Assembly (NCBI RefSeq): GCF_029962835.1 | Contig: NC_080584.1 | Coordinates: 78,830,862 to 78,894,861, forward strand | DNA length: 64,000 nucleotides | Reading direction: 5' to 3' | Source: Magnolia sinica | Taxonomy: Eukaryota; Streptophyta; Magnoliopsida; Magnoliales; Magnoliaceae | Shown: positions 35,681 through 46,879 of the stretch, piece by piece | Layout: each line of letters opens with the position of its first letter | Numbering within the stretch: the stretch's first letter is position 1 | Notes under the pieces: model-generated | What the model was told of the DNA's origin: nothing | Seen by the model: the letters and a program-made list of their open reading frames with translations, nothing else | Database searches by the model: none | Position numbers and translations under genes: made by a program

Positions 35681-36176
35681 TGAGGAGTTGGACATGACAA
35701 GTAAATGTAATTTTATTTATTACAAATATTTATACACAACAATGGTATGCTTTACAACACTCACAAACTATCACTCTTGAATGACAACTCTCACACACAA
35801 GAAAAACTCTTTTGAAGTCTTAATACTTGGACACCTTGCTTTCACTCGTGAACTCACTCTTTGTTGTTGGTGTTATATACATAATGAGGCTCTCCCCATA
35901 TTTATAGAGAGCTATGGAAGATTCTAGAATCAATATAACTCTAAAGAGTTCTAGAAGCTTCCAGATATCCTATAAGGTTCTATTATATTCCGGATTATTC
36001 TAAGAGAATCCGAAAGGTTCTAGCATAGTCCGGAACATTGCGGAAGAGTCAAGAAAACTCTATCAAACTCTAGAAGTTTCTGAAAGATTTTAGAAAATTC
36101 TAGAATTTTTCAGAAATGTCTAGAAGTTTTCAAAAGACTCCGGAATATTCAAGAGAGGTGGTAATGACATTTAACA
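35681..36176 (-). repeat. 5' LTR of the minus-strand copia
   Basis: In element orientation it starts TGTTAAATGTCATTACC and ends CAACTCCTCA, followed by AT and a gap base before the tRNA-Met primer site (GCTCTGATACCA on the plus strand at 35666-35677). Confidence 0.88.
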
Positions 36177-36799
36177 AACGGTTTTGTAATTGGGTTCAGT
36201 CAACCATGTTTTGACCATAAGTAGTGGTCCAGTGCACTTTGTGTATTATTATTTGGGTGTACATGCACCTAGTTTTTAGGGGCCTATCGTGACTCTGGTG
36301 GTTGATCTGCCCCGCTCGATCGTCTTAGCGTCTAGACATAAGGGTCCCAGCCCGATTTGGGGTGGGGCTGAGGCCCAAGTGGGCCACTATACACCTTTTG
36401 GAGCCGTATTTGGCCTGCATGATGTGATCTGTCAGTCAAACGGTTTCGATATTTGTTTTCAACAGTTAAATACATGTATAAGACACAGGGGGGCTTTGTT
36501 GGTTATCCTCTGACTCCCGTGGATTGAGTTTCCAGAGTACTGCTAACACATACGGTCTTAGAAACTGATTGAGCTTAAGTGATTCGATCCTGCTTACCTC
36601 TTTAATTGGTGTGGAGTGTAAACTGAGTCTTCAAAGTCATGGTAGATTGTCTCACCGTTGCTTGGAAATCCTACCCAGTGCGTGTTAAGTCATTAGGTTG
36701 ACGGGTCTTGAGTTTTAATAATTGTGGTTTAAAGGGTAACACCAGTGCACCAGAGGTACAGCGTGTTACACGAATGCTACCCAAATCACCCATAGGTGA

Positions 36800-37210
36800 T
36801 TGAAGTCAGCATAACTCAGTCAGGAAACTGGCCGAGTCAGCCCATTACTAAGTATAGAGTCAACTCAGTTGGAAAACCGGGGCAAATCCGGGATGCCCAT
36901 GGTTGGGCTTCTAGCTGACTGGGGCGAGTTACTTCCCAGACCCAACTGAGTCAGGTCTTTTGAGCCTGAAATGGTCCTGAGTCACGGACTCATTGGTGAT
37001 TCGACTCAGTCAAGTCTTTTCGACTAGCAACGTGCAACTTTGTGAACATATCTGAGACTGATTCCAGGTGCTGATCATTGCTCGAGGCAAACCGATCTCA
37101 GCCATGGATTAAGATCAGGGTTTTCACCCTGAAGTGTGGATCTAATTCACCCAACTTGTGACTGAGTTGGGAATGGCTGAGAACTCCATCAACTGAGTTG
37201 GTGAAAGAAT
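36800..37210. repeat. Array of CAACTCAGTTGG / ACTGAGTCA motifs
   Basis: A dozen or more copies of ACTCAGT, ACTGAGT and the palindrome CAACTCAGTTGG are scattered through about 400 bp of the outer gypsy LTR, immediately after the CGAAT duplication of the inner LTR. Non-coding. Confidence 0.6.
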
Positions 37211-37668
37211 CCTGAAACTGAGAGGAAACAGATGTGGGTACCTTGATCAGGGACGTCGTTTGGATGCTGAAAGGGACGTCGTTCTCCGAGTTCGTTGGAA
37301 TCAAAAACTCATCTTCCTGACTTGGTTATGGTTGTCGTTTTGAGGCAAAACGGCCTGATATAACAGAGAGTTGGGTCGGATACTGATTAGTTTGGTAAGT
37401 GTTTAAGACAGAGGTAGGTTTCAGTTCCATTACCTGCGTTGTAGTGGGGTTTCCAACTGAGTGAAAAAGGGTCCGAGGCGAGTCCGAGAAGTCTCAGGCG
37501 GTCTACTGGGAGCTCGTAACAGAGGCTGGCATTGCCTTTCCTCTCTTTCTCTCCCTTCTCCCTTCTCTCTTTCTATCTTCTCTCCTTCCTACTCTCTCTC
37601 TGCTGTGAACGACTCAGGCCGAGTCGAGCTGCAATCAGACTTACAACTCGTTCCAGTGGCGGCAGACA

Positions 37669-37673
<5 letters not shown>

Positions 37674-37722
<49 letters not shown>
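37674..37722. repeat. (CT)n microsatellite
   Basis: Uninterrupted CT repeat. It generates spurious Ser-Leu open frames. Similar runs are at 31476-31510 and 43619-43649. Confidence 0.95.
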
Positions 37723-37724
<2 letters not shown>

Positions 37725-40700
37725 TTCCTTTATTTCTTTCTTTCTTTTTTCTTGTTTTTTCTTGAGATTCGCCCTAACGCGCGACTACTTATAGCCTTTC
37801 CGTTTCTGGATGGTTCTACCAATAATCATGAAGGTTTGTGCATTGGTTAACGTAAAGCCACCGAGAACGGTCGCCATCAGCGTCTCACCGTGCCTCCGAT
37901 CTTGTGTATAGACTCCTAAACTAAACTTTGATGGATATTAGATGGGGTGGGCCACACGATGGACGTCTCGGATTAGAGATAGGGTCATCTTTAAAGAAGG
38001 TGGGTTCTTGACTGATTTGGAGAAGATGAGCACCTTGGCGATGGTAGTTTTATGGCGACCAAATGATCTACTGATCTAGTCCATTTAGATGGCTCAGATT
38101 CTTCCCAAAAGGCGTGTGGGGTCCATCTCACGGTGAAAGGTGGACCGTTGGTTAAGATAGGGCACCATAGGTGAGAACTCCCTGCCGCTCTAATTTCTCC
38201 TCATTATCTCGTTCCCTAGGAGGAACGCTTGGCAAACCTATCTTGGACGTCCCAGATGGCTCGGACGAATCTTCCAGAAGCCGGAGAAGAGTGGAGATCG
38301 TGCCAGCCAGAAATGGAAGTTATTCTTCTGCCTTTTTCTACTTAGGTAGCCATTCCAGGAAACTGTAGGGGTGACGAGGCTCCTGTTACGCGCGTGGCTT
38401 CCGTCCGATGAATTCCAACGGTTGGAATTTCCAGCTCCACCGCAGACGTGGTTGTCTCTCCTCGTCAGCAGTCCTCTTTTTGCAACGTTCGACTGGTCAC
38501 TGACCGAGCGTGAGTGGGGGTCTTTTGACCATGGATTTCGCCATGGTTAGGGTCGTGGACCCCACCGATCATGATGGACGGTCTGTATCATGGAGACGGG
38601 TTTGATAGTGGGCCATCATCAGCATCAGATAAACGGCCTTGTTTGAATTCGAGACGGGCAGGAACTTTTGGAGGAAAATCTGAAATTTTCAAGACCGAAT
38701 TTACTTCCCATGTACGGCCAGTGCACATGGTTCAGTGCATGTGCATGATTTAAAGTGGGGTCCATGAAGATGTATGGTGCAATCTGCACCGTCCATTTAT
38801 TAGGCAATTCACATGCTTAGGGGGACCATATCTACTAAAATATCAGCCGTTAAGTGGCCATTTCGTCGATTCGATGGTTGGATCAGTTCTAATTCATACA
38901 TTAAGTGTGCTAGTAGTCCACTTACATTATATTTTAATTTTTCTGAATTCGTCTTCAAGTTTATTCTTTTTTCTGAATTCATCTTCGAGTTTATTCTTGT
39001 GTTAGGGCATTTTGGTAATGTTTGGTTGGATTCCAAATCATCGATTTGTCATAAATCGATGATCTATGGTTTCCTTGGGTTTCCAAGGTGTAGGTGTATA
39101 GTTGGACTCCTAAATCAATGGTCAGATTGGCTTTGAATCGGAGATGAAGTGACCACGGGGTTTCTTCCCAAGGATCCATGGTTGGATGATTCGATTAAAA
39201 CGGAATAAATGATCATTTAGTCCTTTTAGGATCCTATGATGTAAAAATCATCAATATACGGTTTTAGGATCTCTTAGGATTATTCAGGTGAATTTGAATG
39301 ATTGATTTGGTAATCATTTGTTGATAACTCTAGTAGTTCCACTATCCATCCAAGTGGACTTTAATGTTTGGCTATACATTTAGATTGTTTGATTAGTATG
39401 ATTAGGCAGTGGATCGCTTTACGGGGTGTTGTTGGCCTAATGGACAGTATATTTGATGACAAGTCTTGATGTTAAAATGATTGGTTTAATTTATGCATGA
39501 TTGAGTTACATGCAGATCTCGACATCGATTGCTCAATTAAACCCATTCTATGATTACAATGTGAATTGATCAAGTTGATTTAGGGCCGAGTTAAGAGATT
39601 GGATTATGTTTATATTTATATTGATTAGGGGTTTGATCACCATTGTTGGTGTAATCTTAGGTTGAATGGTCAAAGGTCAACTCGAAGTACCTTGCAAGTA
39701 CTTTGTGGCTATCATATTCTGAATCTAATGGTTAAGATGGATAGTTTGTGAATAGTTGGATGAAGGTGTGTTGTTTAAATTACATGTGTTCTCACACATG
39801 TATAAAGTTATTTAGATCTCTATAGTAATACCAATTCAGGGTGTTACAGAAACCCACCGCGTGATCGTAGGTTACCGGCAAGATACGAGGATGACTCTAA
39901 TATTGCATATGTCCTCATTACAGATAAGGGGGGCCCATCTACTATTCAGGAGGCTCTTAATGAGCATAATGTAAAAAAGTGAAAGGTAGCTATAGACGAT
40001 GAGATAAACTCATTACACAAAAACAACACATGAAAACTGGTAGAGCTTTCAATGGGTCGAAAAGCAATCAGATGCAAATGATTATTCAAAAGGAAACAGG
40101 ACAAATACAAAGCGAGGCTGGTAATGAAGGGATATGATCAGAGAGAAGGAATCAACTTCACAGAGATATTCGCACTGGTGGTTACACAAGTATCTATCAG
40201 ATTCATGTTGGCGTTAGTTACTCAATACGATCTCGAGCTGGAACAGATGGATGTTAAGACTGCATTCTTGAACATAGAGTTGGAAAAACATGTCTACATA
40301 AAGCAACCAGAAGGCTATGAAATTAAAGGGGCAAAGAAAAAAGTTTGCAAGTTAATGAAGTTGTTGTATAGCCTAAAACAGTCGCCTAGGCAATGGTATA
40401 AAATTTTGTTTCTTTCATGATGAGTCAAAAATTTATTCAGAGTAAATACGATCACTGTGTTTATTACAAGACATTGAGTGATGTCAAATTCATTATCCTA
40501 CTATTGTATATAGATGATATGTTGATCGTCAGTCATGACATGTCTGAAATCAACTTACTGAGGACTCAGTTATCAAGGACATTTGAGATGAAAGATTTGG
40601 GAGCTGCAAAAAGGGTTCTCGGCATAGATGTTCATAGAGACAGGAAGAGAAGCTGACTTTGGTTATCACAACCAAAATACCTTGAAAAGATGCTGATCAA

Positions 40701-41581
40701 GTATGAGATGGACTAGACAAAGTTGATGAGCGTTCCTCATGCGACTCACTTCAAGCTTTCCTCAGAACAATGTCCTAAATCAAATGAGGAAAAACAGGTT
40801 ATGTCTCATGTGTCGTATTAAAATACGGTTGGTAGTTTAATGTATGTCATAGTTTGTACAAGACTAGACATTCGCAGGTAGTCAGTGTTGTGAGCAGATA
40901 CATGTCAAACCCCAACAAGTAACATTGAGAAACAGTGAAATGGATACTTCGATACATTCGATATACAAAATACTACGTCTTAACTTTTGAGAAGACATTG
41001 GCAAAGTTGGTAGGCTATGTGAATTCAGACTACCCAGGTAGTGTGGATTTCAGAAAGTCAACTTCATGATACTCATTTGTTCTAACGGGTGAAGCAATTA
41101 GTTGGATGTCGAAGCTTCAGTTTGTAGTGGCTCTTTCCACGACCGAAATAGAATATATGGCAGTAACAGAAGCGTTTAAGTAAGGTGTTTAGTTAAGGGG
41201 CATGATAAATCAATTGAGGCTTTAGCAGAAAGCCGTGCCAATTAATTGTGATAGTAAAAGCACTATAAATTTGGCTAAATTTTCTGTTTATCACTCTCGT
41301 ACTAAGCACATTGATGTTCGTTACCACTTTATCCGACAAGTGCTTGAAGAAGGAAGCATAACTTTGGAGAAGATTCACGCCAGCGTGAATTCGACAGACA
41401 TGCTCACCAAGGTTGTTCCTATAGAGAAGTTTAAGTTTTGTGCAACTTCTCTAAGCTTGGTGATGACGTAAAAGGAAGACGGAGTATGCACGAGAAGTAT
41501 TGATGAAGTTATGATGCAATGCAGAGATAAGAGAAGAGGACAATGAGCTACACATTTGAAGATTGAAGACATGGTAGAGAT

Positions 41582-41688
41582 TATTGTATTTAATGTCTTA
41601 AATCTAATTAGATTTTACGCAGATTTTTTTCACAAAACTGTTAAATTGCGGAATTTATTTTTTATTTCGTTTAGGATTCTTTCCAAGG

Positions 41689-41745
<57 letters not shown>

Positions 41746-42011
41746 GGATTAGAATGCATTCCAAGGGTTTCTAAATAATTCTAAGGTTTCAAAGGATTGT
41801 AGCAAAGGTGAGATTTGAGGTTGTTCGAATCGAGTAAGCCTTCTTTCTTTGCAATTTCTGCTTTCATAGTGAATTTTTATCGCTTTGTATCATGATTTTT
41901 TCTCGAAAGGGTTTTCCACGTTAAATTATTGTGTTCTCCTTCCTTTTTGCTTATTGCTTTTAGATTGCTATCCTAGATTCATCTCTGTGTGATTTCACTG
42001 TTTCCCCAACA
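41582..42011 (+). repeat. 3' LTR of the outer copia element
   Basis: Starts TATTGTATTTAATG and ends CCCCAACA, followed by ACATA. It contains a (GT)n run at 41692-41740 where the 5' LTR has a short TA run. The preceding GGTAGAGAT resembles the junction before the related LTR at 63463. Confidence 0.88.
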
Positions 42012-42016
42012 ACATA

Positions 42017-43295
42017 CCTTTTAGATTCCAGTGTATTCTAATTGTAAGTATCCAAACACAATTAAGGATTCAAATTCACACCAATTTCATTTAGCATATA
42101 ATTTAGATTTCATTATATTCCAATTACAAGCATCCAATCAAGCCCTTAGTGAGAATAAGAGGATATCTGTCCAACTTACCATCATTGCATTCTCAAAATT
42201 GGGGCTGATTTTGCATGTGGGAGTGTCTACTGACAAAATTTCTTATTGCTAATTTCTCTGTTTGGGAATTCTGAGAAGATCCTCAGATTGAGAAGCTTTT
42301 CAAGGGCTATTATGGAGGGGAAAAAAAATTTGGTTGAAAATAAAACAGGACACTTATGTTTAACATGACACTGAAATCCCCAACTCTACAAATGAGTCAA
42401 ATTACAACATTAGAATATTCAATAGACAGATTGATTAAGGAGATGAACGCAAGCGAGTCAGCACTACATCTCTTGGTGCTTTTGGACAATCAAAACGTAT
42501 TAGGCAACAATGTATTTTTCAATTGTAATGGAATTAAATTTCTTTCTTAAAAAATTCTAATATATTTTTCATGAACACTCATTCATCAGCATATATGTGT
42601 TGAGACACATCAACAAACGGCATGCTGAATGTAAACATAGACATCTTCTTAAGGTGGCCCGAAATTTCGGGCTCACCTCTTCCACTATCTTTTTTAGGAG
42701 AATGTGTTTTAACTGCCACTTATCTTATCAATCGCATACCTAACACCAACTTAGCTGAAAAAAATAAAAAAAAAATCTATATAAAATAATCTGATACCAT
42801 GAAAATTTTTAAAAAATAAAATTGATTGATTTTCTCTATTGCATATTCTTTCAATGGATAAAATCAAATCCTTAATTGGAGGGGGAAAAAATACAACTAG
42901 AAAACATATTGTTGCCTAATAAAACGGTTGATAAGTGGGCCATAATGTAAATGAGGCTATGGATTAAAAAAAAAATTACAGCTATACCACATAGCTATTG
43001 CATTAGATGTTAGAAAAATGGACAGATGAATTTTTTTTAAATTAATTTTGCGATTTTATTGGGCATGGTCTATTGAAATGGTGGCCTAACAGATCAACGG
43101 TTCTGATCGCATTCTACGTTATCCGTATATAAGGTGGAGATGCCTCCCAATCTTCTCTTTAAGGGAGAGGAAAATTTGATTTTGACCAATTTTCACCACT
43201 ATATCTCGAGACCTCAAGAGAAATTCAAATTCACATCAATAAGAGATGTGGGCCCATAGATGAATGGTTATGCTCATCGCATCTCTACTTTTTTG
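42017..43295. other. Duplicated intergenic DNA, right of the copia insertion
   Basis: Continues copy A after the insertion and aligns with 53012-54275 of copy B. It contains a relic of a copia integrase end (42598-42755) shared by both copies. A short open frame (42356-42550) has a counterpart at 53342-53536. Its downstream context and codon pattern do not support a gene. Confidence 0.55.
42598..42755 (+). mobile_element. Ancient copia integrase relic (copy A)
   Basis: The text matches the end of a copia integrase (VETPQQN.. followed by GECVLTATYLINRIP in the better-kept partner at 53571-53740). Present in both duplicated copies, so it predates the duplication. Fossil, badly broken. Confidence 0.6.
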
Positions 43296-43303
43296 GCCGA
43301 AGG

Positions 43304-43616
43304 TAGGGCTGTACACGAGCAGAGTTAGCTCGGTAGCTCACTCGACTCGACTCAGATCGAAGTTGAGTTCGAACCGAGTCGAGCTGATTTTTGGAGCTCG
43401 AAATGAGTTCAATCTTGCCCCAGCTTGACTCGACTCGAATACTGCTCGAACTCGGCTCGACTTGGTTCGACTCAGCTTGACTTGGTACAGGGTATATATA
43501 CCTTTCAAAAAAAAAAAAACCCTGCCCATTTTCAAAAACCATCCTAGCCCGCCCGAACCCTAGACTCTCCTCCCTAACCCTCTCTTCCTCCCTGTTTCTC
43601 TCAGTCGGCTAAGCTA

Positions 43617-43652
<36 letters not shown>

Positions 43653-44032
43653 CTCCCTTACCCGCACGACCGTGCCAATGCATGGCCGTCCAATCTCCCT
43701 ACTGTCTCCCTCCTCCCTTACCTGCACGGCCCTCGCTACTAATCTCTCTCCCTCCTCCTCCCTTACCTGCACTGCCGCATGGCCACCATCCGATCTCTCT
43801 ACTCTCTCCCTCCTCCCTTACCCGCACGGCCACCGTCCAACCATTTTCCTAAACCCTAAGTCTGTCATTGCTGCTTGAACTCGGCTCGAACTCTGCTCGA
43901 ACTCGGCCGAGCCGAACACGAGCGGCTGTTCCGAGCTCGAAGGCCGAGCCGAGCCAAACATGAGCTGAGACTTGAGCAATCCAAGTCGAGCACAAGATAA
44001 GCTCGGCTCAGCTAGACTGGAGTACACCTCTA
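43304..44032. mobile_element. Non-autonomous hAT-type element, 729 bp
   Basis: Ends TAGGGCTGTACACGAGC and, reverse-complemented from the right, TAGAGGTGTACTCCAG are the TA(G)GGGTGTAC-like termini of plant hAT elements. It is flanked by a perfect 8-bp duplication GCCGAAGG (43296-43303 and 44033-44040), the size expected for hAT. Copy B has one uninterrupted GCCGAAGG at 54276-54283. Inside are clustered GCTCGAACTCGGCTCGA motifs at both ends and a CT run at 43619-43649; no transposase. Confidence 0.88.
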
Positions 44033-44374
44033 GCCGAAGGCATGATAACTGTCACTAAGCACGGGTCAAGATGAACTAGTCTTTGTTCATTGACTCTCCA
44101 CCGTTCAAATGGTTGTCCTGTTGGTGAGTCCGGATCCTCTGTCTGGTGGGCCCTGTTGTAGATGACCCACTCGTGGAACAGCTAGGCATGGGTCCACGTT
44201 GAAAATGGAAAAAGTCAGTACGAAGGCTAGGTTTAACCAATGGTTTTTTTTTTTTTTTTTTTTACCGTGGCTTATCCACAGTAAAGCCCACAAGATGGAC
44301 GGTCCGATCCACTGATGATAGATCCGCATGACCAGTTGTGATGGGAAGTTTCCTGATGATCAGGAGCAGATTAG

Positions 44375-44820
44375 GTGCGGCCCTGATCGTGGCCCACTTT
44401 GATGCATGTCCTGAATATCCACTCAATCCATCCACTTTTCCAGATCATTTTTGGACGTGAACCAAAAAATGAAGCAGATCCAAATCTCAGGTGGACCACA
44501 CCATGTGAAACAGTGGTGATTGAACTGTCACCATTAAAAAAAAAACTTGCCAGGGCCCACCGTAAATTTTATTTACCATCCAACCTGTTGGTAAGGTCAC
44601 AAAGGCATGAATGAAGGAGAAAAACAAATATCAGCTTGATCCAAAGCTTTTATGGCCCATGAGAAGTTTTTAATGATCCATCACCACTGTTTTCTACATT
44701 GTGGTTCACCTGAGATTTGGCTCTGCTTCTTTTTTTTTTTTCCTAAACTGATATGGAAAAACGGATGGATGATTTATATATACAAGAAATACATCAGGGT
44801 GGGCCCCACGGTCAGTGCCA
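44375..44820. mobile_element. Foldback element with long inverted arms
   Basis: The left arm (CTGATCGTGGCCCACTTTGA.., CAGATCATTTTT, CAGATCCAAATCTCAGGTGG, AAACAGTGGTGATTG) is repeated inverted on the right (CATCACCACTGTTTTC, CACCTGAGATTTGGCTCTGC, AACGGATGGATG, ACATCAGGGTGGGCCCCACG). Arms are about 180-200 bp around a centre with CCATCCAACCTGTTGGTAAG. Related partial copies are at 45411-45720 and 21020-21290. In copy B only the left end survives (about 54640-54684). Confidence 0.75.
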
Positions 44821-46879
44821 CAGCATGATCAGTAGGCATCTCAGCTTCAGTTTGATTGGGTATAAATACAAGGGCATTTTCGTCATTTCATGAGATGCGC
44901 ACCTTACGTGGTGAAATCATACGCTAGGAGTCCCTCATTTTTCTGCACTATATGTAAGTGTTAAATCATACGATAGGAGGCTCGCATCTTTCAGCACTAT
45001 ATATGAGTTTTAAATTATGATAGATTGAGCTCACTAGTCATAAATCCACACCATTGGTATGATTTTATAATGAACTCTATTTTAAGATATCATCAATTTG
45101 AAAACTTTATTTATTCTATAAATGACGGTTTAGAAGAGAAATATAGAAACGTTCTATATTGAAGTGGAAAAGTATACTAGTAAAATAGATATTTTAATAA
45201 GATAAATATCTTTCAATTATCCATCTACACTTTTTTCATCATATCATTGGTTTGGATTACGAAAAAATGGACAACACCTTTCCGGAATAAAAATTCGTAT
45301 ATACACCGCGAAAGTGCTGTCCACACAACCATACAATTCCTCCTCCGTAAGGCAAGGAAAATGGGGGTCCATTAAACATGCCTTTTGGCGTACGCGGAGG
45401 AGCTGGGGAGCGGATTAGGGACGGCCCTTAATGTGGGGCCTACCATGATGTAAATATTATCAATCCATTCCGTCCATCCGTTCTCCCAGATCATTTTACA
45501 GTACTTGGTGTAAATGAAGCAGATCTAAGATCCATGGGGGACCACACCGTATGGAAATAAAGTCATTACCATTAAAAACTTCTTAGATCTACCATAATGT
45601 TTCCGTCATTTTTATTTTCCATCCAACGTGTTGCTAAGGTCACATAAACCTGGATGGAGGGAAAGAATAAATAATTACTTTTTTTTTTTTTTTGCAAGAT
45701 TTGGGTCCACATATATAGTCAATGTGGAAGCACCCTCACCACTACAAAGGACAATGGAGATGTGGATAAGGGGGTGTCGGTGGACGGCAGCCGGCATGCC
45801 TAAATTAGCTAGTAAATTTTAATCAAAGAATCGGTTCTGAAATCGTCGTGTATTAATGGGATACGCCGAAGAGTGTCTGGACTCATGGGAAATTGTCAAG
45901 AAGATGTCGTCAAGCTTGCCTCGGTCAGTGTAATATTCGTCAAGATTAGGTAATCTTTGGCCAAGATTAGGTAAGGCTTTATTCTTCCCAGTTTGGGGCC
46001 TAATCCTCTTAGGGTTACTTGTGCAGCCCTGGCAGTGGTCGACCTGGTCAGCTCGAGGTGCCAAGAAACTCGAGGCTTGAGCTCATTCCCTTGTGGGTGG
46101 CTTGAGTTTCTTCTCCTATAGGTCTCTTGGCCGTGTTGCCACATTGCAAGATCTCAGTGATGGTTGTCACATTGCAGCCACGATCTTGCGCCACTTTGGG
46201 TGGCTGGGATCAGGCTCATGCCTATTTTAGTTCGGCCCGTCATGGCCTAGGCCAGGCAGGGGTCTAGGTTTTACTCCAATGGACCAACTTAGATATACCT
46301 TGACCAGCTCGACCCAAGCTTGTTGACAAACCTAGTGTACTTATCCAAAGCAAGCCAGACATGGGCTACCTGGCCCAGCTGAGGCGGATCACCGCTGCAG
46401 CCATCCTGCTGGAAAATGGACTTGCTTATTATAATTGGAGTTGAAATTCTAGAAATACAAATGTTCAAGCACTAGCAAAGAAGCACGAGGGCTGGGTCTT
46501 CCATCACCCATCCATTTTGGCCCACCATATGAATGGTCCAGAATAAGTACATGAGAGGGAGGCTTCGGCTACAAAACTGAAGCAAAAGGGCAAGTGCTTA
46601 TGGTTCTCCCAAAAGAAACCGATGAGATTCTAGGACAAGTACTGGTCAGTGGTGGCTAGTCTAGCCAATTTACTTCTAACTCGATGGCGTGACTGGACTT
46701 CCTGATTCTTCCGTGTTCAGCTGATAAACTTCCCTGACATTCTACACGTGTCAAGTGGGTGAATTGGGGACGTACTAGTCAGGCAGATTGGGTTAGGTAA
46801 AAGGTTCAACCACAGCCCAACCCTACCTCAAGAGGACCAACCATGCAAACCGGCCGAGTTCCAAGCCGAGGTTCTCAAT
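44821..46879. other. Spacer between the two duplicated copies
   Basis: No intact gene. Holds a truncated foldback copy (45411-45720: CATCCGTTCTCCCAGATCAT, ATGAAGCAGATCTAAGATCC, CCATCCAACGTGTTGCTAAG) and, from about 45820, GC-richer repetitive text that I cannot assign, possibly old LTR remains. Open frames here are short and lack family features. Confidence 0.5.

Larger units (their letters stand above)
31986..36176 (-). mobile_element. Ty1/copia element, minus strand, broken, innermost of the nest
   Basis: LTRs at 31986-32484 and 35681-36176 bracket a short internal region on the minus strand. Parts recognised: tRNA-Met primer site (35666-35677), gag (about 34880-35570), reverse transcriptase (about 33100-34076, DVKNAFLHGE and YVDD) and RNase H (about 32530-33000), plus a G-rich polypurine tract at 32485-32494. 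I did not recognise an integrase. It is broken in several places. Its LTRs differ by roughly 6-7% where compared, so it is younger than the copia that hosts the nest. I see no matching 5-bp duplications at its ends (TAGGA against AACGG). Confidence 0.9.
28013..36770 (+). mobile_element. Second gypsy-type solo LTR, nested in the first
   Basis: Begins TGTAACACCCCGATTTCT, ends GTACAGCGTGTTACA, flanked by perfect CGAAT duplications (28008-28012 and 36771-36775). Without the copia insert at 31986-36176 it is about 4.6 kb and lacks coding domains. It has CCGTCCA..TGGACGG motifs between 29400 and 30520, a TATATAGG box at about 31558-31566 and a CT run at 31476-31510. It shares a ~120-bp module with the gypsy LTR at 17463-23266, so the two families are related. 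Confidence 0.8.
26082..39848 (+). mobile_element. Gypsy-type solo LTR between integrase and RT of the copia
   Basis: Begins TATAACACCCTGGTTCTC, ends AATTCAGGGTGTTACA, and has perfect 5-bp duplications GAAAC (26077-26081 and 39849-39853). With the inner insert (28013-36770) and its duplication removed, about 5.0 kb remains, without recognisable gag-pol domains, so it is read as a solo LTR of a long-LTR gypsy family. Its right part has an ACTGAGTC/CAACTCAGTTGG array (about 36800-37210) and a CT microsatellite (37674-37722). Fossil. Confidence 0.8.
15089..42011 (+). mobile_element. Ty1/copia (Tork/Tnt1-like) element, broken, carrying the nested cluster
   Basis: LTRs at 15089-15481 and 41582-42011 are flanked by the exact 5-bp duplication ACATA (15084-15088 and 42012-42016). 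A tRNA-Met type primer site follows the 5' LTR. Parts in order on the plus strand: gag (about 15540-16151, resuming at about 24400 with a CX2C-type zinc knuckle near 24505), integrase core (about 24990-25980), reverse transcriptase (about 39850-40660, QMDVKTAFL and a Y.DD-type site) and RNase H (about 40900-41470). Copia order (integrase before RT) fits. About 22 kb of its length is later insertions. It is clearly a fossil with many breaks. Its LTRs differ by very roughly 15% in the parts I compared, so it is old. Confidence 0.92.
10031..44425. repeat. Duplicated segment, copy A (direct repeat of 47903-54684)
   Basis: From CCCCACCACGAGAATGACCT at about 10034 onward, this segment aligns in the same orientation with 47905 onward. 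It runs through the kinase gene and both flanks to a shared foldback element, where the match stops near 44425/54684 (..ATATCCACT). Removing the copia nest at 15089-42011 leaves about 7.5 kb here against 6.8 kb in copy B; much of the difference is the hAT insert at 43304-44032. By eye, non-coding stretches differ by roughly 8-12% and coding sequence by much less. Confidence 0.9.

Noticed and set aside
37461-37850. Ser/Leu-rich open frame near a CT microsatellite
   Set aside because: It is a product of the (CT)n run within a solo LTR.
42356-42550. Short open frame similar in both duplicated copies (also 53342-53536)
   Set aside because: Similarity is explained by the segmental duplication; no start context, domain or upstream exon supports a gene.
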